Shown here: one piece after another, positions 18,122-26,430 of the stretch
Position numbering within the stretch: position 1 is the first letter of the stretch
Layout of the letters: every line of letters starts with the position of its first letter
From: Microbacterium sulfonylureivorans
Lineage (GTDB): Bacteria > Actinomycetota > Actinomycetes > Actinomycetales > Microbacteriaceae
Reading direction: 5' to 3'
Length of the DNA: 64,000 nucleotides
Assembly (NCBI RefSeq): GCF_003999995.1
Contig: NZ_RJAD01000002.1
Coordinates: 310,001-374,000, forward strand
Made by a program: the position numbers and the translations under genes
Notes under the pieces: generated by a model
The model's database searches: none
Told to the model about the DNA's origin: nothing
The model's input: only the letters and a program-made list of their open reading frames with translations

Positions 18122-19665
18122 GCGGGCTGAGGGTGAGAGGACTGACGATCGCCTTCGGCGACTCACGCGCGGTCGACGGGGTCGACCTCGACGTCGCGCC
18201 GGGGGAGTGCGTCGCTATCGTCGGCGAGTCCGGGGCGGGGAAGTCGCTCACCGCGCGAGCGCTGCTCGGGCTGCCGCCGACGGGCGCGGAGGTGCACGCA
18301 GAGGAGCTGTCCATCGACGGGGTCGACGCGCGGACGCTGAGCGAACGCGGCTGGCGGCGCCTCCGCGGCTCGCGCATCGCCCTCGTCTCGCAGGACGCGC
18401 TCGTCTCGCTCGATCCCCTCCGCCGCATCGGAGCGGAGGTCGCCGAGCCGCTCCGCCTCCACGAGGGGCGCGTGCCTCGCGCGCGTCTCCGGGAGCGCGT
18501 CGACGCCCTCCTCCGCGAGGTGGCGGTGCCCGAGGCATCCCGTCGCGCCCGCCAGTATCCGCACGAGCTCTCCGGGGGCCTGCGGCAGCGCGCGCTCATC
18601 GCCTCCGCACTCGCCGCGCGCCCCGCCATCCTCGTCGCCGACGAGGCCACCACGGCGCTCGACGCCACGGTCCAGGCGAGGATCCTGCAGCTGCTGCGGG
18701 GCATCGCGGACGGCGGCGTCGCGGTGGTCTTCATCAGCCACGACTTCGCCGCGGTGCGCGCCGTGGCCGACCGGGTCCTGGTGATGCAGGACGGGCGGGT
18801 CGTCGAGGCGGGACCGGTCGCCCGGGTCTTCTCGGCGCCGCAGCATCCGTACGCGCAGCGGCTCGTCGCCGCGGCGCGTCACGCGCCGCGCCCGCATGCG
18901 GACGACGCCGCGCCGGTGCGACTCGCGGTGCGGGGCCTGTCGAAGGCGTTCGACCGCCCCGCGGTGTCGGACGTGTCGTTCACGGTGCGCCGCGGTCGCA
19001 CGATCGGGATCGTCGGCGAATCGGGCTCGGGCAAGACCACAGTGGCCCGAATGATCGTGGGCGTGGAGCGACCGGACGCGGGCGACGTGCTGCTCGACGG
19101 GGCCGTGCCGACGACGGCGACCCAGCGCCGGATCCAGCTCGTGCATCAGAATCCGCTCGGCGCGCTCGACCCCCGATGGAGCGTGGACCGGTCGCTCCGC
19201 GAGGCGCTGGAGGCCGGCGGCGTTCCGCGCGGCGAGCGGTCCGCGAAGGTCGTCGCGCTCCTGGGCGAGGTCGATCTCGACGCGGCGCTCGCCCGCCGGC
19301 GTCCGTCGGAGCTGTCGGGCGGTCAGCGGCAGCGGGTGGCCATCGCGCGTGCCCTGGCGGCGGCGCCGGACGTGCTCGTGCTCGACGAGCCGGTGTCGGC
19401 CCTGGACCCGCTCGTGCGGGAACGGGTGCTGGCGCTCCTGCTGCGGCTTCAGCGCGAGCGCGGCCTCACGTTCGTCTTCGTCTCGCACGACCTCGACGTC
19501 GTCGCCGCGATCGCCGACGACGTCCTGGTGATGCGGGAAGGCGTCGCGGTCGAGCAGGGCACCACCGCCGGAGTGTTCGCCGACCCCCGGCATCCGTTCA
19601 CCCAGGAGCTGCTCGCGGCAGCCCGTACCGATCCGCCGCGTGCGGGGGGCGCCCGACCCGCGTAG
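18118..19665 (+). CDS. ABC transporter ATP-binding protein, DppD-DppF fusion
   Basis: 515 aa with two complete ATPase domains. The N-half has Walker [13 protein letters not shown] signature [10 protein letters not shown] and Walker B ILVADEA. The C-half has [18 protein letters not shown] and VLVLDEP. In dipeptide importers these are usually two proteins; here one chain supplies both nucleotide-binding sites. Its TAG stop codon is also the first three bases of the -10 box of the ileS leader. Confidence 0.92.
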   Translation: MSGLRVRGLTIAFGDSRAVDGVDLDVAPGECVAIVGESGAGKSLTARALLGLPPTGAEVHAEELSIDGVDARTLSERGWRRLRGSRIALVSQDALVSLDPLRRIGAEVAEPLRLHEGRVPRARLRERVDALLREVAVPEASRRARQYPHELSGGLRQRALIASALAARPAILVADEATTALDATVQARILQLLRGIADGGVAVVFISHDFAAVRAVADRVLVMQDGRVVEAGPVARVFSAPQHPYAQRLVAAARHAPRPHADDAAPVRLAVRGLSKAFDRPAVSDVSFTVRRGRTIGIVGESGSGKTTVARMIVGVERPDAGDVLLDGAVPTTATQRRIQLVHQNPLGALDPRWSVDRSLREALEAGGVPRGERSAKVVALLGEVDLDAALARRRPSELSGGQRQRVAIARALAAAPDVLVLDEPVSALDPLVRERVLALLLRLQRERGLTFVFVSHDLDVVAAIADDVLVMREGVAVEQGTTAGVFADPRHPFTQELLAAARTDPPRAGGARPA

Positions 19666-19867
19666 ACTCGAGGCAACAGCACCGATCCGGCCATCACCGG
19701 GGAGCTCTCGGAAGAACAGGACCCCGGTCCTCACTAGAACCGAGCGGGTCAGGCCCGTCACAGCCGCAGTGAGAGAGGGCCACCGCGACGGCGAGTGGTC
19801 ACGCGGGGTGGTACCGCGGCTCGGAAGAGTCGTCCTCGCAGGAAGCATCGCAACCTGCTGGAGTGAC
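19663..19867 (+). promoter_or_regulatory. T-box leader of ileS (isoleucine-tRNA sensor) with its promoter
   Basis: -10 TAGACT at 19663-19668, so the RNA starts near 19675. Stem I carries a candidate specifier codon ATC (Ile) at 19693-19695, followed by ACCGGGGAGCTCTCGG, the arrangement known for actinobacterial ileS T-boxes. The T-box itself, TGGTACCGCG, is at 19809-19818, and its central ACC region pairs with the UGGU-facing tRNA acceptor end in the known mechanism. No terminator with a U-tract follows. Instead a GCAGG...CCTGC stem lies beside the GGAG ribosome binding site at 19860, so control is probably at translation, as described for this clade. Uncharged tRNA-Ile would raise IleRS synthesis. 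Confidence 0.93.
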
Positions 19868-22800
19868 ATGACCTACCCGAAGTCCTCGTTCGGACCCGCC
19901 GCCGACTCCGTCGTGCCGAGCCCGCGCTTCCCCGAGATCGAGCGCGACACACTCGCGTTCTGGAGGGCCGACGACACGTTCCACGCCTCCATCGAGCAGC
20001 GCGAGGGCGCCGAGGAGTGGGTCTTCTACGACGGTCCGCCCTTCGCCAACGGACTGCCCCATTACGGACACCTGCTGACCGGCTACGCGAAGGACCTCTT
20101 CCCGCGCTTCCAGACGATGCGGGGCAAGAAGGTCGACCGCGTCTTCGGCTGGGACACGCACGGCCTCCCGGCCGAGCTCGAGGCCATGAAGCAGCTCGGC
20201 ATCACCGAGAAGACCCAGATCGAGGAGATGGGGCTCGCCGCGTTCAACGCGAAGGCGCGCGAGTCGGTGCTCGCCTACACCGAGGAGTGGCAGGACTACG
20301 TCACCCGACAGGCGCGGTGGGTCGACTTCGAGCGCGGCTACAAGACGCTCGACACCTCCTACATGGAGTCGGTCCTGTGGGCGTTCAAGACGCTCCACGA
20401 CAAGGGACTCGCGTACGAGGGGTACCGGGTGCTGCCCTACTGCTGGCGTGACGAGACCCCGCTGTCGAGCCATGAGCTGCGCATGGACGACGACGTCTAC
20501 AAGATGCGGCAGGACCCGTCGGTCACCGTGACCTTCCCGCTCGTCGGTCTCAAAGCCGAGGCGCTCGGGCTCACGGGGGTCCGCGCGCTCGCGTGGACGA
20601 CGACCCCCTGGACGCTGCCGACCAACCTCGCCCTCGCCGTCGGTCCCGGCATCACGTACGTCGTGGTCCCTGGCGGCCCGAACGGCGCGGCGGACGTGCA
20701 CCACGCCCCCGACGGCCAGGCTGACGACCCGGTCGAGGCGACGGCGCACCGCTACCTCCTTGCCGAGGAGCTGCTCGCGGGGTACGCGAAGGACCTCGGC
20801 TACGAGTCGGCCGAGGCCGCCCGCGAGGCCGTCGTGCAGACCGTCCTCGGCTCCGAGCTGGAGGACGTCGCGTACGACCGCCTCTTCGACTACTACGCGG
20901 ATGCCGAGACCTGGGGCACCGGCACGTCGTGGCGGATCCTCGTCGACGACTACGTCACCACCGGCGACGGCACCGGCATCGTGCATCAGGCGCCGGCCTA
21001 CGGCGAGGACGACCAGCGGGTGACGGAGGCGGCCGGCATCCCGCTCATCATGAGCCTCGACGACGGCGGGCGCTTCCTGCCGCAGGTGACGGATGTCGCG
21101 GGCGAGCTGTGGATGGACGCCAACACGCCGCTCGTGCGACTGTTGCGCCAGGCCGGGCGCCTCCTGCGCCTCGCGAGCTACGAGCACTCGTACCCGCACT
21201 GCTGGCGCTGCCGGAACCCGCTGATCTACAAGGCCGTCTCGAGCTGGTTCGTGCGGGTCACCGAGTTCAAGGACGACATGCTCGCGAACAACGAGCAGAT
21301 CACGTGGGTGCCCGAGAACGTCAAGCACGGCCAGTTCGGCAAGTGGCTCGCGGGCGCGCGCGACTGGTCGATCAGCCGCAACCGGTACTGGGGCTCGCCG
21401 ATCCCGGTGTGGAAGAGCGACGACCCCGAGTATCCGCGCGTCGACGTGTACGGCTCGCTCGAGGATCTCGAGCGGGACTTCGGCCGCCTCCCGCGCAACG
21501 CCGCGGGCGAGGTCGACCTGCACCGCCCCTACATCGACGACCTCACGCGGCCGAACCCCGACGACCCGACCGGAAAGAGCACGATGCGCCGCATCGAGGA
21601 CGTCCTCGACGTGTGGTTCGACTCGGGCTCGATGCCGTTCGCCCAGGTGCACTACCCCTTCGAGAACCTCGACTGGTTCGAGTCGCACTCGCCCGCGGAT
21701 TTCATCGTCGAGTACATCCCGCAGACGCGCGGGTGGTTCTACGTGATGCACGCCCTGTCGACGGCGCTCTTCGACCGCCCCGCGTTCATCGGCGTGTCCT
21801 GCCACGGCACCGTGCTCGGCAGCGACGGGCAGAAGATGTCGAAGTCGCTCGGCAACTACCCGAACGTGTCGGAGGTGTTCGACCGCGACGGCTCCGACGC
21901 CATGCGCTGGTTCCTGATGTCGTCGTCGGTGCTCCGCGGCGGCAACCTGGTCGTCACGGAGGAGGGCATCCGCGCCGGCGTGCGCGAGTTCATGCTCCCG
22001 CTGTGGAACGCCTGGTACTTCTTCTCGACCTACGCGAACGCCGCCGGCGGTCCCGAGGACAGCGGGTACGAGGCGTCCTGGCGCACCGACTCGACCGACG
22101 TCCTCGACCGCTACATCCTCGCTCTCACCGGCGACCTCGTCCGGGGTGTCGCCGAAGACCTCGACGGTCTCGACTCGACGACGGCGGCCGAGCGTCTCCG
22201 CGACTTCGCCGAGGCGCTGACGAACTGGTACATCCGCCGCTCGCGCGACCGCTTCTGGGTCGGCGTCTCCGACGACCCGAAGAGCCGCGAGGCGTTCGAC
22301 ACCCTGTACACGGTGCTCGAGACGCTGACCCGCGTCGCGGCGCCGCTCATCCCGCTCGTGTCCGAGCGCGTGTGGCAGGGGCTCACCGGCGGCCGCAGCG
22401 TGCACCTGCAGGACTGGCCCGACGATGCCGCATTCCCTGCCGCCGACGACATCCGCGCGGCCATGGACGCCGTCCGTCAGGTGTCGAGCGTCGCCAACGC
22501 GCTGCGCAAGAAGGAGGGCAAGCGCGTGCGCCTGCCGCTCGCGCTGCTGACGGTGGTGGTGCCGGATGCCGCGTCCCTCGCGCAGTTCGATGGGATCCTC
22601 CGAGACGAGCTCAACGTGAAGGCCGTCGAGTTCGTGGAGCTGAGCGCCGACGTCGCCGAGCGCTACGGCATCAGCAAGCGGCTCACGGTCAACGCCCGTG
22701 CGGCGGGGCCCCGTCTGGGCAAGCAGGTGCAGCACGTCATCGGAGGTGCGCGCGCCGGGCTCTGGGAAGAGGTCGACGGCGTCGTGGTGGTCGACGGCGT

Positions 22801-23233
22801 CGCGCTGCAGGAGGGCGAGTTCGAGCTCACCCTCGAGGCGGGCGGCGTCGCCGAGGGCACGGCGATCGCACTGCTGTCGGACGGCGGCTTCGTGCTGCTC
22901 GACACGGCCACGACGCCGGAGCTCGAGGCGGAGGGTCTCGCGCGCGATGTGATCCGCGCGGTGCAGGACACCCGAAAGGGCGCCGGCTTCGACGTCAGCG
23001 ACCGCATCCGGCTCGGGCTGTCGTTCGCGGATGCCGCAGACGGCGCCGCCGTCGAGTCGGCGTTCGCCGCGGCCGACATCGCGGGCGAGACGCTCGCCGT
23101 CGAGCACGAGGTCGCCGTGGCTCGAGCGCTCTCGACCGACGGCGCCGACCACACGGCCGAGTTCGCCGCCGGGACGTACGCCAACCGGGGCGCGTTCACC
23201 GTCGCCGTGACGAAGGTGGAGGCATCCGCATGA
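19868..23233 (+). CDS. ileS: Isoleucine--tRNA ligase, HYGH (type 2-like)
   Basis: 1121-aa class I synthetase charging tRNA-Ile. The ATP-site signature is HYGH (65-68, GLPHYGHLL) rather than HIGH. This form with [12 protein letters not shown], the editing domain ([14 protein letters not shown]) and KMSKSLGN matches the eukaryote-like IleRS2 class, which is known to be less sensitive to mupirocin. The long C-terminal tail (about 900-1121) has the Ile-specific anticodon-binding region. Expression is controlled by the T-box leader. folC follows with a 4-nt overlap. Confidence 0.95.
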   Translation: MTYPKSSFGPAADSVVPSPRFPEIERDTLAFWRADDTFHASIEQREGAEEWVFYDGPPFANGLPHYGHLLTGYAKDLFPRFQTMRGKKVDRVFGWDTHGLPAELEAMKQLGITEKTQIEEMGLAAFNAKARESVLAYTEEWQDYVTRQARWVDFERGYKTLDTSYMESVLWAFKTLHDKGLAYEGYRVLPYCWRDETPLSSHELRMDDDVYKMRQDPSVTVTFPLVGLKAEALGLTGVRALAWTTTPWTLPTNLALAVGPGITYVVVPGGPNGAADVHHAPDGQADDPVEATAHRYLLAEELLAGYAKDLGYESAEAAREAVVQTVLGSELEDVAYDRLFDYYADAETWGTGTSWRILVDDYVTTGDGTGIVHQAPAYGEDDQRVTEAAGIPLIMSLDDGGRFLPQVTDVAGELWMDANTPLVRLLRQAGRLLRLASYEHSYPHCWRCRNPLIYKAVSSWFVRVTEFKDDMLANNEQITWVPENVKHGQFGKWLAGARDWSISRNRYWGSPIPVWKSDDPEYPRVDVYGSLEDLERDFGRLPRNAAGEVDLHRPYIDDLTRPNPDDPTGKSTMRRIEDVLDVWFDSGSMPFAQVHYPFENLDWFESHSPADFIVEYIPQTRGWFYVMHALSTALFDRPAFIGVSCHGTVLGSDGQKMSKSLGNYPNVSEVFDRDGSDAMRWFLMSSSVLRGGNLVVTEEGIRAGVREFMLPLWNAWYFFSTYANAAGGPEDSGYEASWRTDSTDVLDRYILALTGDLVRGVAEDLDGLDSTTAAERLRDFAEALTNWYIRRSRDRFWVGVSDDPKSREAFDTLYTVLETLTRVAAPLIPLVSERVWQGLTGGRSVHLQDWPDDAAFPAADDIRAAMDAVRQVSSVANALRKKEGKRVRLPLALLTVVVPDAASLAQFDGILRDELNVKAVEFVELSADVAERYGISKRLTVNARAAGPRLGKQVQHVIGGARAGLWEEVDGVVVVDGVALQEGEFELTLEAGGVAEGTAIALLSDGGFVLLDTATTPELEAEGLARDVIRAVQDTRKGAGFDVSDRIRLGLSFADAADGAAVESAFAAADIAGETLAVEHEVAVARALSTDGADHTAEFAAGTYANRGAFTVAVTKVEASA

Positions 23234-24588
23234 CCGATCGCGACGTGGCCCGGGCCGACGCCGTGTACGCGGCTCTGCTCGAGCGGCAGGGCGAGCGGTG
23301 GGTGCAGCCCCGCGTGGAGCGCACCCGGCGCGTGCTCGAGCTCCTCGACGATCCGCAGAAGACCTATCGCGTCGTGCACGTGACGGGGACCAACGGCAAG
23401 ACCTCGACGAGCCGCATCATCGAGAGCCTCGTGCGCGCCCACGGGCTGCGCACGGGTCTGTTCACCAGCCCGCACCTCGAGCGCTTCACGGAGCGGATCA
23501 TGGTCGACGGCGAACCGATCGCCGATGGCGCCGTCGCCGATGCGTGGGACGAGATCGAGCCCTTCGTCGGGCTTGTCGACGCCGAGCTCGCCGCAGCAGG
23601 CGACGCCCCGCTCACGTTCTTCGAGCTGCTCACGGTGCTCGCGTTCGTCGCGTTCGCCGACGCGCCCATCGACGTCCTCGTGCTCGAGGTCGGCATGGGC
23701 GGGTCGTGGGACTCCACGAACACGGCAGACGGCGACGTCGCGGTGTTCACGCCCATCGACATCGACCACGCCGATCGCCTGGGAAGCACGATCGCCGAGA
23801 TCGCCGCCGTGAAGTCCGGGATCATCAAGGACGGCGCCGCCGTGGTGTCGGCGAGACAGGATGCCGCGGCCGAGGCGGTGCTGCGAGACGCGGCCGCCGC
23901 CCGCGGCGCGACGATCGCTTTCGAGGGCCAGGACTTCGGCCTCGCCGAGCAGCGTCTGGCGGTCGGCGGGCAGCAGATCTCGGTCCGCGGTCTCGCCGCC
24001 GCCTACGACGAGGAGTACCTCCCGCTGTACGGCGGGCACCAGGGCTTCAACGCGGCCCTGGCGATCGCCGCCGTCGAGTCGCTCATCGGCGGGGCGTCGC
24101 AGGCGATCGCCGGCGACATCCTCACGGAGGGGCTGGCCCGGGCCACTGCTCCGGGGCGCCTGCAGCTCGTGGGCATCGCGCCGACCGTCCTGGTCGACGC
24201 CGCGCACAACCCCCACGGCGCACGTGCTCTCGTGACGGCGCTGAAGGAGTCGTTCGCCTTCGACGAATGGGGCGTCGTGCTCGGCGTGTTCTCCGACAAG
24301 GACGCCGAGGGGATCGTCGCCGCGCTCGCGCCGGTCGCCGCGCACGTGTTCGCCACGACCCCGGTCTCCGATCGTGCGCGCGACGCCAACGGCCTCGCAG
24401 ACCTTGCGGAGGCGGCGGGACTCACCGTGACCGTCCACGACGACCTCGCCCAGGCCGCGGAGGCGGCTCGGGCGTGGGGCGCGGAATCCGACCGGCGCGC
24501 CGTCGTGATCGCGGGCTCCGTGGTGCTCGCCGGCCAGGCGCTCGCTCTGGCGGAGGCCGAGGACTGGAAGAGCGGGTACGACGCATGA
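23230..24588 (+). CDS. folC: Bifunctional folylpolyglutamate synthase / dihydrofolate synthase
   Basis: Adds glutamate to dihydropteroate and extends folate polyglutamate tails. 452 aa. Mur-ligase fold: P-loop GTNGKTS (about 52-58), [14 protein letters not shown] (folate site), and [13 protein letters not shown], where the usual GGRLDATN is altered (S-W for R-L). DAAHNPHGA is the C-terminal motif. ATGA overlap with ileS upstream and with the DUF4233 gene downstream places folate modification under the same mRNA as ileS, a conserved order in Microbacteriaceae from memory. Confidence 0.92.
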   Translation: MTDRDVARADAVYAALLERQGERWVQPRVERTRRVLELLDDPQKTYRVVHVTGTNGKTSTSRIIESLVRAHGLRTGLFTSPHLERFTERIMVDGEPIADGAVADAWDEIEPFVGLVDAELAAAGDAPLTFFELLTVLAFVAFADAPIDVLVLEVGMGGSWDSTNTADGDVAVFTPIDIDHADRLGSTIAEIAAVKSGIIKDGAAVVSARQDAAAEAVLRDAAAARGATIAFEGQDFGLAEQRLAVGGQQISVRGLAAAYDEEYLPLYGGHQGFNAALAIAAVESLIGGASQAIAGDILTEGLARATAPGRLQLVGIAPTVLVDAAHNPHGARALVTALKESFAFDEWGVVLGVFSDKDAEGIVAALAPVAAHVFATTPVSDRARDANGLADLAEAAGLTVTVHDDLAQAAEAARAWGAESDRRAVVIAGSVVLAGQALALAEAEDWKSGYDA

Positions 24589-25010
24589 CCGAGGCGGAGG
24601 CACCCGAGCGGCGCGCTCCACGCCGGCGCGGAGCGGCAGAGTCCCTCGCGTCCATCGTGCTCGCGTTCGAGTCGATCATCGCGTTCCTCGGCGGACTCGT
24701 GATCTATGGCCTGAAGGCGCTCCCCGAGCCCATCGAGCCCTGGTGGGGAGTCGTCGCCGGCTCCGTGGTCGCCGTACTGATGATCCTCACCGGCCGGTTC
24801 GTCCGTTACCCGTGGGGCATCGCCTTCGGCTGGGCCCTGCAGGTGGTCGTCGCGCTGGGCGCGATCTTCGTGCCTGCACTCCTCATCGTCGCTCTCATTT
24901 TCGGCGGCATGTACGGATATGCGACGATCAAGGGAGCCCAGCTCGATCGGCGCAATGCCCAGCTCGCGGCGAACCCCCCTGAACAAGCCGGTACGGCGAA
25001 CGGAGACTGA
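24585..25010 (+). CDS. DUF4233 membrane protein
   Basis: 141 aa. Basic N-terminus (RRAPRRRGAAES), then four hydrophobic segments (SIVLAFESIIAFLGGLVIYGL, WWGVVAGSVVAVLMIL, WALQVVVALGAIFVPALLIVALIF) and a polar tail. It matches the actinobacterial DUF4233 family, nearly always found between folC and ndk. Function unknown. Coupled to folC by ATGA and only 1 nt from ndk. Confidence 0.82.
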   Translation: MTEAEAPERRAPRRRGAAESLASIVLAFESIIAFLGGLVIYGLKALPEPIEPWWGVVAGSVVAVLMILTGRFVRYPWGIAFGWALQVVVALGAIFVPALLIVALIFGGMYGYATIKGAQLDRRNAQLAANPPEQAGTANGD

Positions 25011-25011
25011 C

Positions 25012-25428
25012 ATGGCCACCGAAGAGACGCTCATCCTCGTCAAGCCCGACGGCGTGGCCCGCGGCCTGACGGGCGCGATCCTCGCCCGCGTCGAGGCGAA
25101 GGGCTACTCGCTCGTCGACATCCGCCTGGTCGAGCCCGACCGCGGCACGCTCGAGAAGCACTACGCCGAGCACGAGGGCAAGCCGTTCTACGAGCCGCTC
25201 CTCGAGTTCATGATGTCCGGTCCGTCGGTGGCGATCCGCCTCGCCGGCAACCGCGTGATCGAGGGCTTCCGCTCGCTCGCCGGCACGACCGACCCCACCA
25301 CTGCGGCGCCGGGCACGATCCGCGGCGACTTCGGGCGCGATTGGGGCCTCAAGGTGCAGCAGAACCTCGTCCATGGTTCCGACAGCCCCGAGTCCGCCGC
25401 GCGCGAGCTCGGCATCTGGTTCGGCTGA
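25012..25428 (+). CDS. ndk: Nucleoside diphosphate kinase
   Basis: Transfers the gamma-phosphate of ATP to NDPs, keeping NTP and dNTP pools balanced. 138 aa, standard length. The phospho-accepting His is His121 in NLVHGSDS. Other signature residues are LVKPDGVARGL and RLAGNRVIEGFR. The ATG at 25012 starts right after the DUF4233 stop. A long palindromic terminator follows. Confidence 0.97.
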   Translation: MATEETLILVKPDGVARGLTGAILARVEAKGYSLVDIRLVEPDRGTLEKHYAEHEGKPFYEPLLEFMMSGPSVAIRLAGNRVIEGFRSLAGTTDPTTAAPGTIRGDFGRDWGLKVQQNLVHGSDSPESAARELGIWFG

Positions 25429-25467
25429 TTCGCGATCTCGCCGGCCCCGAGCACGGCGAGGAGCCGA

Positions 25468-25497
25468 GAAGGACGGATGCCGCGGCATCCGTCCTTC
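25468..25497. terminator. Bidirectional terminator between ndk and VKOR genes
   Basis: 30-bp perfect palindrome: GAAGGACGGATGCC, GC, then its complement, with TTC at the + strand 3' side and GAA symmetric for the minus strand. It serves both convergent genes. Its core is two inverted copies of CGGATGCC. Confidence 0.88.
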
Positions 25498-25518
25498 CTG
25501 GTTCTCGGCGCCGCGCGG

Positions 25519-26127
25519 TCAGCCCTGGAAGATCCGCTGGAGCGCGTCCAGCTGGACCTGGGCGATGATCGCGACGATGGCGTAGCTGACCACGGCGAGG
25601 AGCGGCACCCATCCCATGAGCGTCTCGGCCGCCTTCCGGACGCCCGAGGGCACGGGGACGATGCCCGAGCGCAGGAGGTGCAGGGTCACCGCGTAGAACG
25701 TCGGGATGGTCACGACCCACGTCACCATGCACCACGGGCACAGTGTGCCGAGCTCGAAGATGCTCTGGCTGATCAGCCAGATCACGAAGCAGAACGCGAA
25801 CAGCATCCCGACCTCGAAGAGCCACCAGAACCAGCGGGCGAACCGAGCACCAGCGAGGATGGCGACGCCGACGACGATCGGTGCGACCCACCCGGTGAGG
25901 CCGAGGATGGGGTTCGGGAAGCCGAACACGCTGCCCTGCCACGAGTCGAGGTTCTCGGTGCACTGCACCAGCGGACTGAGGTCGCACGACGCGATGGCAT
26001 CGGGATCGGCGAGCAGGTGGAACTTCTCGACCGTGAGCTGGAAGGCCGCCCACCAGCCGATCACGCCGGCGATGATGAGCCAGACGGCCAGAGCCTTCGG
26101 GCGGGTGTGCGTCTGCTGCAGCGGCAT
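25519..26127 (-). CDS. Vitamin K epoxide reductase (VKOR) family protein
   Basis: 202-aa integral membrane oxidoreductase with about five membrane segments. Key cysteines: an SCDLSPLVQC pair in the loop after the first segment and the CPWC redox motif (LCPWCMVTWVV). Bacterial VKORs reoxidise the disulfide-forming DsbA-like proteins using quinone, replacing DsbB. No DsbA gene is nearby. The ATG at 26127 is preferred to the long frame start because it has CATAAT 7 nt upstream. Confidence 0.9.
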   Translation of the reverse strand: MPLQQTHTRPKALAVWLIIAGVIGWWAAFQLTVEKFHLLADPDAIASCDLSPLVQCTENLDSWQGSVFGFPNPILGLTGWVAPIVVGVAILAGARFARWFWWLFEVGMLFAFCFVIWLISQSIFELGTLCPWCMVTWVVTIPTFYAVTLHLLRSGIVPVPSGVRKAAETLMGWVPLLAVVSYAIVAIIAQVQLDALQRIFQG

Positions 26128-26140
26128 GCCTCGGATTATG
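26128..26140 (-). promoter_or_regulatory. Leaderless promoter of the VKOR gene
   Basis: Minus strand CATAAT (26140-26135), 7 nt, then ATG. Confidence 0.6.
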
Positions 26141-26225
26141 ACATCGGCGGGGCCGAGGATGCCTGGGAGCGGGCCGTGGCAAATGCCCGGCGTGGCGCCG
26201 GCGAGCAATCGGCGGGGGAAAGTGC

Positions 26226-26430
26226 GATAATGGCTGTCGATGTGCTGCGGCCGCGCCGCGACGCGCATCACCAGAAGACTTCAGGGCGACGAATGCCCTT
26301 GGCAGCGCGAGCTCCCGCCGCATGAGCCGGGATCCCGCTGCAGACCGAGTGAGTTCGCGGCACCGCAGGTGCGGCACCGCAAGAGATTACGCCGGGCGGC
26401 GCGCGGTGCCGACCCGCAGGGAGTAAGCCA
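26226..26430 (+). promoter_or_regulatory. rne promoter and long structured 5' leader
   Basis: GATAAT at 26226-26231 is the best -10 in the 303-bp gap between the VKOR and rne starts and predicts a leader of about 190 nt. The leader holds an 11-nt direct repeat GCGGCACCGCA at 26357-26367 and 26371-26381. A single complementary element GCGGTGCCG at 26403-26411 sits just before the AGGGAG ribosome binding site (26418-26423). Either repeat copy can pair with it, and the copies can also fold locally (CACCGCAGGTG). RNase E genes elsewhere autoregulate through long leaders, so a feedback role is plausible but unproven. Confidence 0.6.

Noticed and set aside
19799..23152. 1117-codon open frame antisense to ileS
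   Set aside because: It is the complementary frame of a GC-rich gene. It has Asp/Arg/Val-rich low-complexity composition, no family motif and no ribosome binding site, while the opposite strand is clearly IleRS.
23700..23726. Altered FolC motif (GSWDSTN for GRLDATN) as a sign of a broken gene
   Set aside because: The frame is intact with all other motifs, so it looks like ordinary lineage variation.
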